Below are positions 1 through 13,277 of a stretch of DNA of 64,000 bases, piece after piece. The position numbers and the translations under genes were made by a program. Where the stretch lies: the NCBI RefSeq assembly GCF_000006565.2, contig NC_031476.1, positions 4,302,458 to 4,366,457 of the forward strand, read 5' to 3'. The notes beneath the pieces are model-generated. The model was not told the DNA's origin and did not search any database. It was given only the letters and a program-made list of their open reading frames with translations. Position 1 is the first letter of the stretch; every line of letters starts with the position of its first letter. The DNA is from Toxoplasma gondii ME49 (taxonomy: Eukaryota; Apicomplexa; Conoidasida; Eucoccidiorida; Sarcocystidae).

Positions 1-2958
1 CTATATATATCTATATATGTATATATATATATATCTACTGCATGTAAACAATAAGAGATCTTGACAGACAAAGAGGGACAAGAAGTATACCTTGAAGCCT
101 CGGCGCATAAGCGCCAGCGACACACAGCAGAGGAGAGCGAGGCCGAGCGTCGTCGCTGCGAGCTGGACGAACGGGCAAGCCCCTATGAGGGCTTGCACGT
201 GGCTGTTCAGTGCCTTAATGCACCCGCAACTGAAGAGATCCATTTTGCTGTTGATTGTGGTTCAGTTCTTCACTTTTGTCGGCGGGGGGGGGAGGGCGGT
301 CTCGTGAGGAGAGCAGGCCGGCACGAGGGAGCCAGGAGCGCCGGACGCTCTTTGGAAAAAAACCACAAAAGTGGCGGAGACAGGAGATCTTCGCACCGAC
401 GGGAGACACGGGAGAACGGCGATGGTGAGGAAATGAAGAGAAACTAGAAAAGGTGTACACAGGAAGGTAGGACACTTTGAAGAGTCATCGACCAAGTCAC
501 AGTCGCAGGTGACTAGGAGACGAATCGCGAAAGAAACGAGGGACGCGGGTGATAGACTAGAGAGACGGCGACAAGGGCGCTGGCAGAAAGGACATGACAA
601 AGGACCCAAGAGACAGCGGAGAGAGGTGTATATTTGTAGGCTCCGTGTGCTTATGTCTTTCTCACAGCCGAAGAGACGACAGATAACTTGCGGACGGCAA
701 GTCTTGCATCAGAATAACAGGACTTACTCCATTGGCCTCCTTTACACACGCTGGCACACACCCTCCACAGTGTGGTGGCCAGAGCAGTTTTGTTTAGGCT
801 TCTCACTTGGCAAAAAAGCCGGCGAAAAGTTGCACTGTGTCGGAGAAATCGCGCCTCTTGCCGGCCCCTCGCTTCTGCACACAACACAACCCGTTTGTCT
901 GCCTTTCATCTGCTTTTTACACCTGTTCCCAAGTCATTTTCTGGTCTCTGAGAGGGAAAAGCTGCTCGCGGTTTGCGCCTGAGCGCCTCCGGCTGCCGCG
1001 AAGGGGGGCGTTTTACCGCGCCGTCCGCTGTCTACCTGCTGGCAACAAAGCGCGTCGAGTGAAACTGTCCATCCATTTGCTTACGCGAGAAGCTTGCGAA
1101 CCTTTGCGCAACAGAATTGACGCGAAGAATCTAGGAAACTCCCCGAGAAGCGGGCTACAGTTCCCGTCGCCGCGGCCCGACAGTGGACGGCGACTGCGAG
1201 AGGCGAGCCAGAGGCCGGGTCGCTGCAGGTGCCATTGGGTCCGGCTGCGGTTAAGTTTCAGACTACACTTTTGTGGAAAGTGGCCGGAAACACATGAAAA
1301 TGATCTTACTGTAAAGACGACTTCGTACAGGTTGCTTTTGCCGAAGGGAAAGGAGACTCCGCGACTCGACAAACAAACGAAGTGTGCGAACCCGACTCGT
1401 GCTCCTCACGAGCGAGACGCCGTGCCCGATCGGGCACCGAGTGGCTCGCGTGTATGTACACTCGACCCTGTGGGTGGGATCCACGGGTTTTCAGCTTTTT
1501 CGCGCGCGGGTTTCGCTTTCCCCGACACAGGACAAAAATTTCTCTATTACAACATGAATTGAGTTGGATACGCTTTCCAAGTCACTGGAAGACGCCTTTC
1601 TAGGAAGCGGTCCGCCGCCGGGGAAGACAACTCCGTTCGGCTGTCACCCGCCTGACCTTGGCTGGTTCGTGGACGCCGAGGCTGCCGCGAACACATGCAC
1701 TGCAGAGAGAGCCAAGACAGCAGAGTAACCGCGCTTTTCGAAACAAACGGGGTGGCAAACGCAAAATTCTGAACACGTGGTGGCGGAGATACAGAAAAGT
1801 ATAAGAATCACGGACGCCTGCCGGAATCTTCTCTTCGTCTGTCTTCCGTCCTTTTTTCGTTGGCAAGGGACACACCAGCGCAACGCGAACGCGCCTTTCG
1901 GATCTCCAACGCCGTGGCACGGATCACTCGACCGCCGGCGATGAGAGCTTTCTTGGAGTTTTTTCTCTGCCGCCATTTCTTGGCTTCTGTCACACGCAGC
2001 AGAGTTCTAAGGGAAAAGCTAGGATGGAACCGACGGCATGACCGGAATGCGGGAAAAAGGGGGAATTGGTTTCCTGCCCTCGTCCGTGCACCGACGAGCC
2101 AGGGGCTGAGACAACACTGAGGCAGACAGGACGGCGGTTTCTCTGTTATTTCTTGTGGCGTGTGCCGCCGCTTTCCTTCCGAATTTTTTTCGGAATTTCC
2201 TTTCGTTCTTGGCAGTGTTCGCGTTGCCTCTGACAATCCTCTGCCTGTTATGGGGACCAAACTTTCCCGTTCCTCACTGTATCCCCGGTCTGCTTTCGTA
2301 AGAACGCGATTTCCTTTCATGACGGCCGGTACCGCTTCCCCTTCGCTCCATTGTTTTCATTGTTTTTCTGTCTTTCCGGTTTTACCCCTTCTTTTACTTT
2401 GGCTTGTGCGTTCACCTGCGTCTGCCGCCTCGCCGGTGGAGTTCGCCTTACCGACCTCCTCTGTTCCTTTTCAGTAACGTTGCGTCGTGTCGCCGTTTCC
2501 GTTCTTCCCCCGTGCGAATTTTTTCTCATTTCCAGTTTTCTATCCAACCAGACACATTCTGTTCATTTCTCTCTTCCAACAGGACCCTCCCATTCCCTCG
2601 GTCCCCACGGCTTTCTACGTGCGTCTGTCCCTTGATTCATTTTCCTCGGAATTCTCGATTTCCCTCTTTCCGTCCTGCCTTTCGTTTTGTCTGCTCGTCC
2701 GAGTCTTTCTCCCTCTGTTTCACCTTTTAAAAACGTCTGCTCCATCTTTTCTTTCTCTCTTCTCACCTTCTCGCCTGGCTTTTGCCTTGGTCTCTCTCTT
2801 CTGTGTCTTCGTTTCTCTGCTTCTGTTGTCCCTCAGTCCCTCTATTTCTCTCTACTTGTCCTCCAATCCGCTCTCGCCGTCTCCCTCCTCCCCCTCCTTC
2901 GTTTCCTCTCTTCCTCCGTACTTACCATTATTAACTCGTCTTTCTCTTTCCCTCCAAG
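1..2958. other. Upstream spacer / putative promoter and 5'UTR of the B-box gene
   Basis: No gene could be supported here. The first 35 bases are a (TA)n tract cut by the window edge, and a G-run sits near 281-297. From about 2320 to 2950 the + strand is strongly pyrimidine-rich, ending just before the ATG at 2959; such C/T-rich stretches are common in coccidian 5' leaders, so this is probably promoter plus 5'UTR. Open frames of up to about 250 codons exist on both strands (for example 807-1562), but they are Arg/Cys-rich, match no family I recognise, and do not connect by splice phase to a gene. Confidence 0.5.
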
Positions 2959-5589
2959 ATGCCTCCGTTCGCTCCGAAGTCTCCGTCGTTTCCGCTCGCG
3001 GCGGAGTCGAATCGGCTCCCGCCCTCGGAGCGGCGCGGATTGGCTGAGCAGCGGGATGTTGACGGCCGCCAGCTGCCCGCAAACGCGGTCGAGCCTGTCC
3101 ATCCGCTCACCGTGCGTCCCTGCTCTCACGTTCCTCGTCGAAAAGGCAGAGAGATGGAACCTAGACACGAAGTCCGAGGCATTGTTTGGTCCTCCGAGAG
3201 AGAAGAACTCCCGACTCTCCTGCTTCCCGCACCCAGACCATCTGGTGAGCAGAAGCAAGAAAAAACCCGCCGGGAACCTCGACACGTGGAGAGAAAAGAG
3301 TCCAGAGCTTGAAGCGGCAGAGTGTGCAAACGGGGGCGAAGAGAGCCGCCAAATAGTACAGGAAAGAATCCGCAAGGAAGAGACACTCTACGCAGAAAAG
3401 GAGAAAAGGGACAGTCTTAAAAAAGCCGTACAAACGGGGCGAGAACAGACATTCTAGCGTGGACGACAGCAGACACCCCAAATAGAGAAAAGGTTGATTC
3501 ATGAACAATTTCGATCGGGAAAGAAGAAACATTCAGAAAAATTAATGGACGCTCTAGGAGACATGAGAGTTGACTTTCTCGAGTCTGCGAGGCGGGGCTC
3601 CTCCTCTCGATCACGCCTTGCCTTGTTGAGGTCCAGGGAGGACTCAACGGCGCATTTCCTTCAGACGTTTTTAACAGGAAAGGCTCGTCTAACGTCACAT
3701 CCGTTCCAGGAGCGAAGACCGTCTGTGATAAAACGTCCTTCCGTGTGAATCAAAAGACTTGCAACTGAGACACTGTCGGATTTTCCCCTACGCACCTCCG
3801 AAGGTCTGTGTAGTCTGCTCTCACCTACTTGACTACTCAGTTCTAGCCGAACTAGTTTATCGCGACTCGAGTCAGGGTCTTCAATTGGAGGTTCGGCCAG
3901 CCACTGTTCGCGACAGACTGTCAAAAACTCGTCGCACATTTGTTGTTCTCCTTTCCGCTGTTAAACAACTGTTAGATTCCAAGAAATCACAAGGACATCT
4001 TGAGTTTTGAGTTTTCTTCCGACTCATTCGTCACTTCCCATCTCGTGTCACGTGTATTTGCGATGGAGAGGGACCTAGCGGGACCTAGCTAACAGAATTG
4101 GAGGCGCGATGTCTTGTTGAAGGAGAACCCGTGGGAGAGAGGCGAGAAAGTATGGTTTCATTTTTCTCGCATTCTTCTCAATTATTCCAATGAGAGAAAG
4201 ACAGGAAAATATAGTTTCATTTTTCTTGGAGTGTCGCCAAGTATACCAGTTGGAGAAATGCAAAAAACTATTGCGTTAATTTTTTTCGTCATCTTTTACA
4301 CCAGAGGGAGAGAGCGAAGAAAATACTGTTTGACTTCTCCTGCGTCTTCCTCAGTTATTCCACGGAGAGACAAACGCAGGAAACGGACGTTTTATACTTC
4401 TTAATCGTCTGCCATTTCGCTTCTTTTCCCGATTGTGTATGTTTTTTAGCCTCGCCGTGCACGGAGAACCGCGCATGCATGAGCTGCTGGGGTCGGATCG
4501 GAACGCTTTACTGTTCGGAGTGCAGCAAGTTTCTTTGTGGCATTTGCGCACTGAAACTGCATGCGTCTGGGCCGAATCAACAGCACGTGATCAACACCGC
4601 GAGCAAGGCAGGAGTTTTCGAGCTGGATGCTCCCAAGGTTGAAGAAGTTGAAGAAGAAGAAGTTGCGTCCACGGTAGACGACTTCGACCTCGCCTTCGAC
4701 GAGGATGTTCTTGAAACAATCAAGGAGTAAGGACAAAAGAAGAAACAGAAGTGGAAGGAGAGAGCGGAAGGAGAGAAGAAGGAGAAGAAGTGGAAGGAGA
4801 GAAAGAAAGACAGGAGAACGCTTGCAAGAGACACATCGGGAGAGCGAGGGGAAATGAGACGCAGAGCGAGAATGATAGAGAGGGAGAAGACAGTGAGAGA
4901 GAGGGAGAGAGACAACTGCTTTTCTGTCGCTGCGTGAGGTCAGCCCTTCAATCTCTCTTGGCACTTCGTTCTTCTCTCTCTGTGTCTCACTGAAAACTGC
5001 AAGGCATACAGAAGGAATGGGTCTTTTGCTCGCTCTCTCGATTCTGTCGGTCCTCTCCCTTCGCTTCTTTACTCTCAAAGCATATTTTTTTGTTCTTTCG
5101 TGTGCGAGACTGGACTTCTTTTCTCGTGGGCGTCTGTGCGCTGCACCGCTTCTCTCTTCTTTCCGAGCGTCGCATTCCTCTTTTGACTTTAGAAAGCCGT
5201 CGACTCCCATGCCCCAAGCTGTTTTCCTCTCCAATTGTGCGCAGAACGACGACTGCATGCTCTCGACATCCTGAAGAGGGACTCACCTTGGCCTGCGCCA
5301 CTTGCCGGTACTTGCCTCTCTGTGTTAAATGCGCCGGCGCGCCGCTACATCAGAAACACCAAATCATCAGCGTCAGAGAAGCTGTCCCCATTGCGAGAGA
5401 CATGGTAAACTCCGAGCTTCCGTCCACGCGAACGACCTATTCTTCTGCGCATAAGTACATGATACGTATTTTTGTGCATGCAGGCTCGTATACAAGTACT
5501 CACGTGTATGTGCAGGTACGCATGTGTCTATATACGTATATAGATATCTGCATGCGTACTACACGTATATGTCTATATATTGACACATG

Positions 5590-5622
<33 letters not shown>

Positions 5623-5722
5623 GGATCTGTATTCGTACACGCTTGTGTCCCCGTAAATCGGATTGTGCATTAGATTACCTGTGATATGTACGTCCCTATC
5701 TGCATAACTCTACATACGTACA

Positions 5723-5779
<57 letters not shown>

Positions 5780-8170
5780 GGATAGATGGATAAGTCGTTT
5801 GCAGATGTGATTTTTTATTTACATATCCATATATATATATATATATATATTTGAAATGCGGGCATAGCCAGTGATTTTCAGACGAGACTGTTTGTGAACG
5901 ACTTTGTTTTTCTCAGTTGAATCAGGATTATTCGAGGCTCGCCCACCAGCTTGCTCAGCTCCAGCACGTTATGTCGAAGCTACGCAGTGCCAAGGTAAGT
6001 TTGGAGAAGAGACTTTTCTCGAAGGTGTGTCTTGACATATGAGACTCCAAATGTCTCTCCTTCTTCAGAGTTGCTCTAGGCTTCTGTTTTTCATTCTCTG
6101 TTCTTGTCTCTTCTTTTTGGAGTTGCCGCAGTGTTCAGTCGGTGTTTGGGGACGCCTTTTCGCTTCGCCACCGCATCATATGTAGCTTTCTCTTTTGTCA
6201 TCTCTGTGGGCGTCTCGTCGCAGTCTGCTTGAATATCATCTGTGCATCTGTATCTTTCAAATGCGCCTTCCAACAAGAACTACCAGCCTACTTCTGCGTT
6301 GTGGACTCTCTTTCTATCTCTCTTACTCTCTATCTCTCTATCCGGCTCTCTCTCTTTTTGTATCTCTATTTGTCTATTTCGCTCTATCTCTCTGTCTCAC
6401 ATTCTCTATCTCACTCTATCTCTCTCCGTCTATCTCTCTGTTGTATCTGACTCTCTCTCTGTGTCGACGTTTGTGTGCGTGTCTCCATCCATCCATCTTT
6501 GTGCTCGTCCGCCAGTCATCTCGCAGCAGTCTTGGGTCTGTCCGCTTGTGGTGGTGAGTGGACCTTTTGAGGTGTCTGGTTCTTGCGAGTCTGTCGACCT
6601 TTTTTCCGCTGTAGACTCTCGCGAGTTTGTTTTCCCTGCAGCTGTTTCTGAGTGCTTCGGTTCTCTTTCTGTTCACGCGGGGATCTCCGCGCTGCGGTGT
6701 GCGTTTCCAGAGAAAGGCGGCTGATCTCGCCGAAGTGCACCAGCACAAAATTGACGACGCATTCAAAGTGAGCAGAGCTTCTGGAGTCCAGAGAAGGAGA
6801 GGAAGCGATCGGAAGTGTGGAGGGAAAAGGAAACGGGGAGCAGAAGCGAGACATACGTACAGGTGGAGGAGAACCGCGGAAGATGGAGAGGAAGGTAGGG
6901 AGAAAAGAGAGAGGGGAAGGGGAAACAGGAGACGAGAGGAGGAGGCGACTCGCGAGAGAGTGGAAGGTCGACACAGAGAGAGATGAGAGAGGGAGACAGG
7001 GACAAAGGAGAGACGGAGAAGAGAAAGAGAAGTTCTCGTTTTTAAACTCTGTCTCGATTTGGAGACGCTGCTGTCTTCAGGGGTTGTACAAAACGATCGA
7101 CTTGCGCGTCGAAGGCGTCAACCACCAAATTCGTCAGTTGCAGCAGCAAGGCACACAGCGACTGAGGTATGTTTTTTTTCTGAATGCGTTTCCAAAAATG
7201 CCAAGTCTCCATTTGCGTCTTCCATCACGTGTACCACTCAAATCTACAGTGAAGACACATCCAATAATAGGATGGGTTCGTCTGTCTGTGTATGTCGATA
7301 CCCGGTCCCTGAAGGAATGCCTGTACAAGGCGTCCTTTCTCGACGAAAGATCCTGTGTTGCTTGTCGGCCATTGCTTTCGTTTTCTCTTCGAGACGTCGA
7401 GGTTTCTTACTCGCGTCGGAAGACTGCCTCTGCACCTTTCCGAGCAGACCGTTGCCCTGGGTCGGCTTCTGTCTGGACCTCGTCTTCTGACTTCTCTCTG
7501 CTCTGCAACAGATTCGTCAACATGCAATGTGAAACGCTGCGACGGTACTTGGTGGCGAAGGGGCACCAAGCGACTCTGCTGAGCGAACTTGGAAAAAGAA
7601 ACGAAGCGGCAGCCTTGAACGCCTATGTGAAACTGAAACCCACTTTCGACGCCCTCGAGGGACGCGCCGATCACTTAGAAGGTGAGCAATGAACAGGAAC
7701 GTGGATGTACACCTTGAACAGATGCAGAGGCACACTAGGCAAGGTCTCTGCGGAGCAGCAGGTCGCACACAGTCTCTGGAAAACAACTTCCGAATCAGAG
7801 AGAGAGAGAGAGGGAGAAAGGGGGGGACGAAGGCGTTGTCGTCGCCTTCATGCACAGAAGCCGACACTACGAAACAGAAAGAGCGACATGCACCCAGAGT
7901 TCTGCAGGCGGATGTACACCTGAGTGCAGAGGGTGACGGCAGTCTTGGTGCAAGGGAGTTTCTTGGAACAAACGTTCGAGCAGAGCTTGAAACGAATGTG
8001 CCAAGTGGAGGAGTTCCGCTGCTCGAGGGACGGAATTGATTTTCTGAACTTCTTGAGTCCTGTTCGTTTTCTTCTCTTCCACCTTACACGCTCAGCGCAT
8101 TTCTCGATTGAACGACGGGTGTCTCCTGTTCCCGCCTCCGCCACTGTCGTCGTACACATATTTGTACCAC

Positions 8171-8201
<31 letters not shown>

Positions 8202-9641
8202 GTATATATATATGTATATATATGTATGTATATAACTTTATGGGTGCGTTTTTATATGTGTCGATCTCTGAACGCCTTGTTGTAGATGTGGAACTGGTTG
8301 TGCTGCGCATGCATTCGTGCGTTTCGTTTGTGAGGGAATCTCGTATTTGTCAGATATGCAAGCAAAGCTGAACATTCCTTTCTGGAAGATGACGCCGACG
8401 CACACGGACGAGCTTCTCAAAGAAGCTCAGACGGTGAGAACTTCGATTTTCTGCGAACATATGCAGAGCCGGAGCAAACAGCTTTTCCCTGTCGTGGCGG
8501 ACTCTGTGGGCCTCTCGATCTGTGCTCCGGCCGGACGTCTCCAGTGCATGGCAAGTCGCAGAGGCGCTGCTGTGTGGTTCTGCGCTTTCCGACGCCTTTT
8601 TCGTCGACGCCGCTGAGTTGTCTCTCTGCAGCTAAATGTATTTCCACCGAAGACAGAGAGCGCGACAGGAAAGAGAGGGAGAGAGAAAAGAGAGGGACAG
8701 AGAAAGACGTCGTTGAGTCAAGAGCAGACACGCTTGTGAGAAGTCGAAGAAATGCAATTTTCGAGCCGGAGTAGATGCTGTTTTCGTTTTTTAGGCGATT
8801 TTTGGAGCCTCTGAGCACGTGACGGAACTCTGCCATGACTTGACGGCGCTGGTGGAGGAGTTTCGCGGCGGCCATTTCCCCCTGCAAGGCTGGCCAGCAG
8901 ATTTCGTTGGCGACGCGGAAGACGAAGAAATTATGGAAAAGGTTTTCCAAAAAGACAAGAGGGACGCACCCGTCGTCTACAAGGACGGACGGGTGCCTTA
9001 CCGCGATTACTTCCTCGAAAAAGGTAAAAGGACTCGATACCGTCACGTCAATATACACAGTCTACGTGGAGTTTTACGTGTATCAAATTGTACCGGTCTA
9101 CGTGCCATGATCTCTTCTAATCTCTTTATATCCATGTATATATACATATACATATATATATATATACATATATATATGTCATATATATCACTGTATGCGT
9201 TTTTCTGTACATAGGTACTTCAGTTCCTCTCGATCTTATAGTGGTCACCATTTCAACAACTTGTTGTCTGCTCGTCACCTTTTCAGGTTTCTGGAATCCT
9301 ACTAAATATGTGGGTGTTTGCGTAGAAGTCCAGGCGTTTCTATGTGTCTGCACACGGTGCGTTTAAACATGAATGCATAGATATCGATAACTCTTGGCCC
9401 ATTCAATTGCCGTTACATGCATGCGGAAACGAGTTGAGTGCGAGCAGAAATCGGCTGTCGTCGGATGCGATGACTTTGTTTCTTGCAGAGCCGTCCCAGT
9501 GCCAAGCGTTCGTCCGAAAGTAAGTTGCCGTTGAGACAGGGGGACACTGCACTTCCACGAAGGACCTGTGTGCCTCCCGTGCACTTTGTATCTCCCCTCT
9601 CTTTTCTTCTTTCTTTCTCTCTCTCTATCTCTTTCTGTCTG

Positions 9642-9684
<43 letters not shown>

Positions 9685-12600
9685 TTCTCTCTCTATCTCT
9701 TTCTCTCTCTTTCTCTCTCTCTGTCTCCGTGCGGTCTCTTTTTTCCGCTCTGTCTCTCCGTTTCGCCGCTCTCTGATTTTCGCTTTGTTTCCCCACTCAC
9801 TTCCCGCAGGGTGGTTTTTCTTTTGTCTGTCCTGCATGTTTTGTTTCGAGTTCTCTGCCCTCTTTTTGCTGCGTTTGCAGAGATACTTTACACGCGGAGT
9901 GGGCCATTCGCATGGTCACGCTTCGCGGACATTACTTGTGTGTGCACACAACGGCGGAGGCGTCGTCGCCGCTGGAGAGCGCAATTATTCTTTCGAGCCA
10001 AGTAGTATGTCGCTCTTTCTCGGACCCAGAGGTGACGGCCGTGGGCGTCCTGGCGCGGCGCGAGTATCCGTTCGGCGTCGAAGTCGTGGAGATGGACGCG
10101 TCCGGGAAGACGTTGGAGGGGTATCTGCTTCTCGCAGCTGAGAGTCACGAGCTCGTCTCCGAGTGGATTGCTCTCCTCTCGAAAAAGTGTATCCAGCGCG
10201 CGACAGGACTCCCCACATTGCCGTGTGTGCCTCCGAGCCTCGCTCTCGCCGACCTCCCAGACGCGGTACCGACAGCCGACATGCGGTACGGCGCGTACCA
10301 CAGGTCAATGGCTGCTGGCGTCCCCGTGAGAGGGGTGCTGAAGGACGAACCTGTGGCTGAGCGCGAGCCGAGCGAGGAGTCCAGCGAGGAGACCGGGAGC
10401 GACGAAGAACTCTCCTTCCTCTCCTCGTCGGAGTTCACAGAGTCGTCGACTTCCTCCGCGTCGACGCAGAGAGGGCGGCGTTGGCCACGGTCGACACCCG
10501 ACGGAGAAGAAGACGACGAAGACTCGGACGAGAGGGAGGCCGAGGTCTCCTCTCCACGCAGAGCTCGTCCGACGCTGCCCGCGCCGCCTACGCCGCCGTC
10601 GGCGCGCAGCCTTCCACAGAGCTCCTCGGAGACTGAAGAGGAGTCACACCTCGTTCGTCCTTCTCAAGTAAAGGAGAGGAACGCCTGGATGCGACGTCCG
10701 CAAGCAAAGCTCCCGGAGGACGAGAAAAAAGTCAAGCGCCTTTCTGTCCGGGATGCGGCCGCCTTCTTCGAGCGCGGCGCCGGACGCAAGGCCTCGCCAA
10801 CAGGGTCTTCGAAGGTGTCTCCGAACAAGAAAGAGTCTCCAAAAAAGAAACTGTCCCCGAAGCGCGCGCACGAAGGAGACAGCGCGTCTTTGCGGGAGAG
10901 TGACGCAGACGGAGGGAGAGGTTCAGCGGTCGGAAAGAGAGGGGAAGAGAAAGCAGAGATCATGGAAAATGCTGCGCCGAGATTTGCTCACTTCTCAGCG
11001 GCTCACAGGCGTACCCCTCCGGTGCTCTCGGCGACGAGAGAAGGAAGCACGGAAGTTCAGAGAAGTCGAGACAGAGAATTTGCGAAAGAAAAGAACGATC
11101 AACGACCACGGACGGAGGAAAAGAACTTAAAACACAGAGCAAACACAGACGGACAGAAAGAAGAAGAAAACGAGGACGAAGAAGAAGAGGAAGAAGAAGA
11201 AAACGAGGACGACGGAGAAGAGGAAGAAGAAGAAAACGAGGACAACGGAGAAGAGGAAGAAGAAAACGAGGACGACGGAGAAGAGGAGGAGGAAGCAAAC
11301 GAGGACGACAGAGAAGAGGAGGAGGAAGCAAACGAGGACGACGGAGAAGAGGAAGAAGACGAAAACGAGGATGAAGAAGAATATGACGAAGAGGAACGAC
11401 TGGAGAAAAGGCGAATGGGAGAAGAGACGTTCGCCGTGTTGGCTCCACGGCCTGAGGCGACCCACCTGAGAGACGTCTCCGCAGCGACATCGGTGAGGAC
11501 GCAAGCCTCCGATCGCGAAATTCCTTCTTTCCTCCCGTCGCTCCAGAGAAGGAACGCGTCGGAGGCGAGACATCTGCGTGCGCCTCACGAGGAAGCCACA
11601 CGAGCGAACACCGGCAGGAGAGAAGAGAGAGAAGAACGGCGACGCAGGGAGAGAGAAGAGAGAGATGAGAGAGAAGAACGACGCCACAGAAGAGAAGCAG
11701 AAGACCTTTCGAGGCAACTGGTTTTGAGGGAAGACGACGCATGGTTTTCAGCAGACTCGGAACTCGTCACAGCGGCGCCAGGAAAGGCCATCCCGACGCG
11801 CATGGCTGAGCGTCCGACAGACTCTGGGAGGCGCCTTGGCTGGAAAGAAAGCGCCAGGTGAGACACAGAGGGTGCGACAGAAGGAGAGAGCGACGAGTGA
11901 GGAAAGGAGAAGCAGAGAACGGAATCGAGAAGAGAGAAAACAGAGGAAAGGCGAAGGAGCGAAACGGGAAGAAGACGAGTAACAGAGAACTCCAGAAGAA
12001 GAGAAAGGGAGACGAAGAGCAATACAGCAAGAGAGGATAGGGGAAGGGGAGAAACACAAAGAAAGACAGCGAGCAACAGGACCAGAAGTGGACGCGAGGA
12101 CACAGAGTATGAAAAGGAAAGAGAGAAGGAGGAAAGAGGAGGAAGAGTTTAGTGGAGGCAAAAAGAAGAAGACCAGAAGTCGGGAGAAGAAGAAACGAAG
12201 AAGAAGTGGAGAGGGCTGTCGAAGGAAGACAGAAAGAGACACTGACGGTGGCGGTGCAGCCGAGACGGTGGCAAGGAAAACGACGTAGAACCTCCGTCGG
12301 AGGTAAAACAAAGGTTTTATCTTCTACTGTACAAGGTGCTCAGGATCTATCCGTCGGATCATGTCGGTCCTCCCTCGAAGAGATTTCTTTCCAAAAAGTT
12401 TGCATTCGACAACTTGTGATGTGTACACCTGACGCATGAGTTCTCCGCTTCCCTGTCGCCTCCGCTGCCCTTTTTTCAGCACGACCAGACGTCTTGGCGC
12501 GTCTTCTCCTTTCTCCAAAAGTTCTCTTCCACCTGCCTCTGCGTCTGCTTCGTCTTCTTCCTTTTCTTCTTCTCTCTCGCAAGCAAAAAACTCTCCTCGG

Positions 12601-13242
12601 ACGCGAACCTTCCTGCATATGCACGGAGCAGTGGCGGCAAGTGTGCGAGGCCCCGAGAGTCGGCAGCGTCGACGACCGGCGCCGAAGATGCCTGCCGCTC
12701 CGATGATGATTCGCCTTCCGCCTGCCTCAGCTCTCCCCAAATTTGTGCATGCGCGCTCTGTCGCCTTCACTACAGAGACCTTCTTCTCTCCACGCGTTGT
12801 CGAGGGCGCAGCTGGGGAAGAAGGCGACGGAGAGGGAGAAGAAGACAGAGAGGAGGAGGAAGAAGGCGACGGAGAGGGAGAAGAAGACAGAGAGGAAGAA
12901 GAAGACAGAGAGGAAGACGAGACACTGTCCGCGATTCAGAGGAGCGTTGTACGGGGACGAGGCACAGCAGTTGCGACGGCGAAGGAGACAACTAGAGTAA
13001 GAGATGGCCCGTGAGAGAGTCGACAATTTAATGGTTCGACAACGTGCATACAAGAGATGCAGAACTCTTTCAGAGGTACAGCTGCATACGCAGATATATG
13101 CGTCTTGACACTTCTGAAGAGTCCTTCTCTACATGTGCGTATAAATACACATACACATGCAGATCAGTACTTCATAAGTCTGCTATATATATATATATAT
13201 ATATATATATCTATATATATATATGTGCATATCATAAGTCTG

Positions 13243-13277
<35 letters not shown>

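Noticed and set aside
807..1562. 251-codon + strand open frame
   Set aside because: Basic and Cys/Arg-rich with no domain, no true ATG context and no splice link to the gene starting at 2959.
2687..3457. 256-codon + strand open frame overlapping exon 1 of the B-box gene
   Set aside because: Using this frame for exon 1 gives the wrong phase for exon 2, whereas the ATG at 2959 fits exactly.
4446..5258. 270-codon - strand open frame
   Set aside because: Ser/Arg/Leu-rich antisense of the B-box exons and purine-rich intron 2.
6310..6465. Possible repeat array resembling a CRISPR
   Set aside because: It is a simple CT microsatellite in an intron without spacer structure, in a eukaryotic genome.
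10960..11742. 260-codon Leu/Arg/Phe-rich open frame on the - strand
   Set aside because: It is the antisense of the acidic repeat exon of the B-box gene; its length follows from the repeats, and the + strand frame is fixed by splice phase and the PH-like domain.
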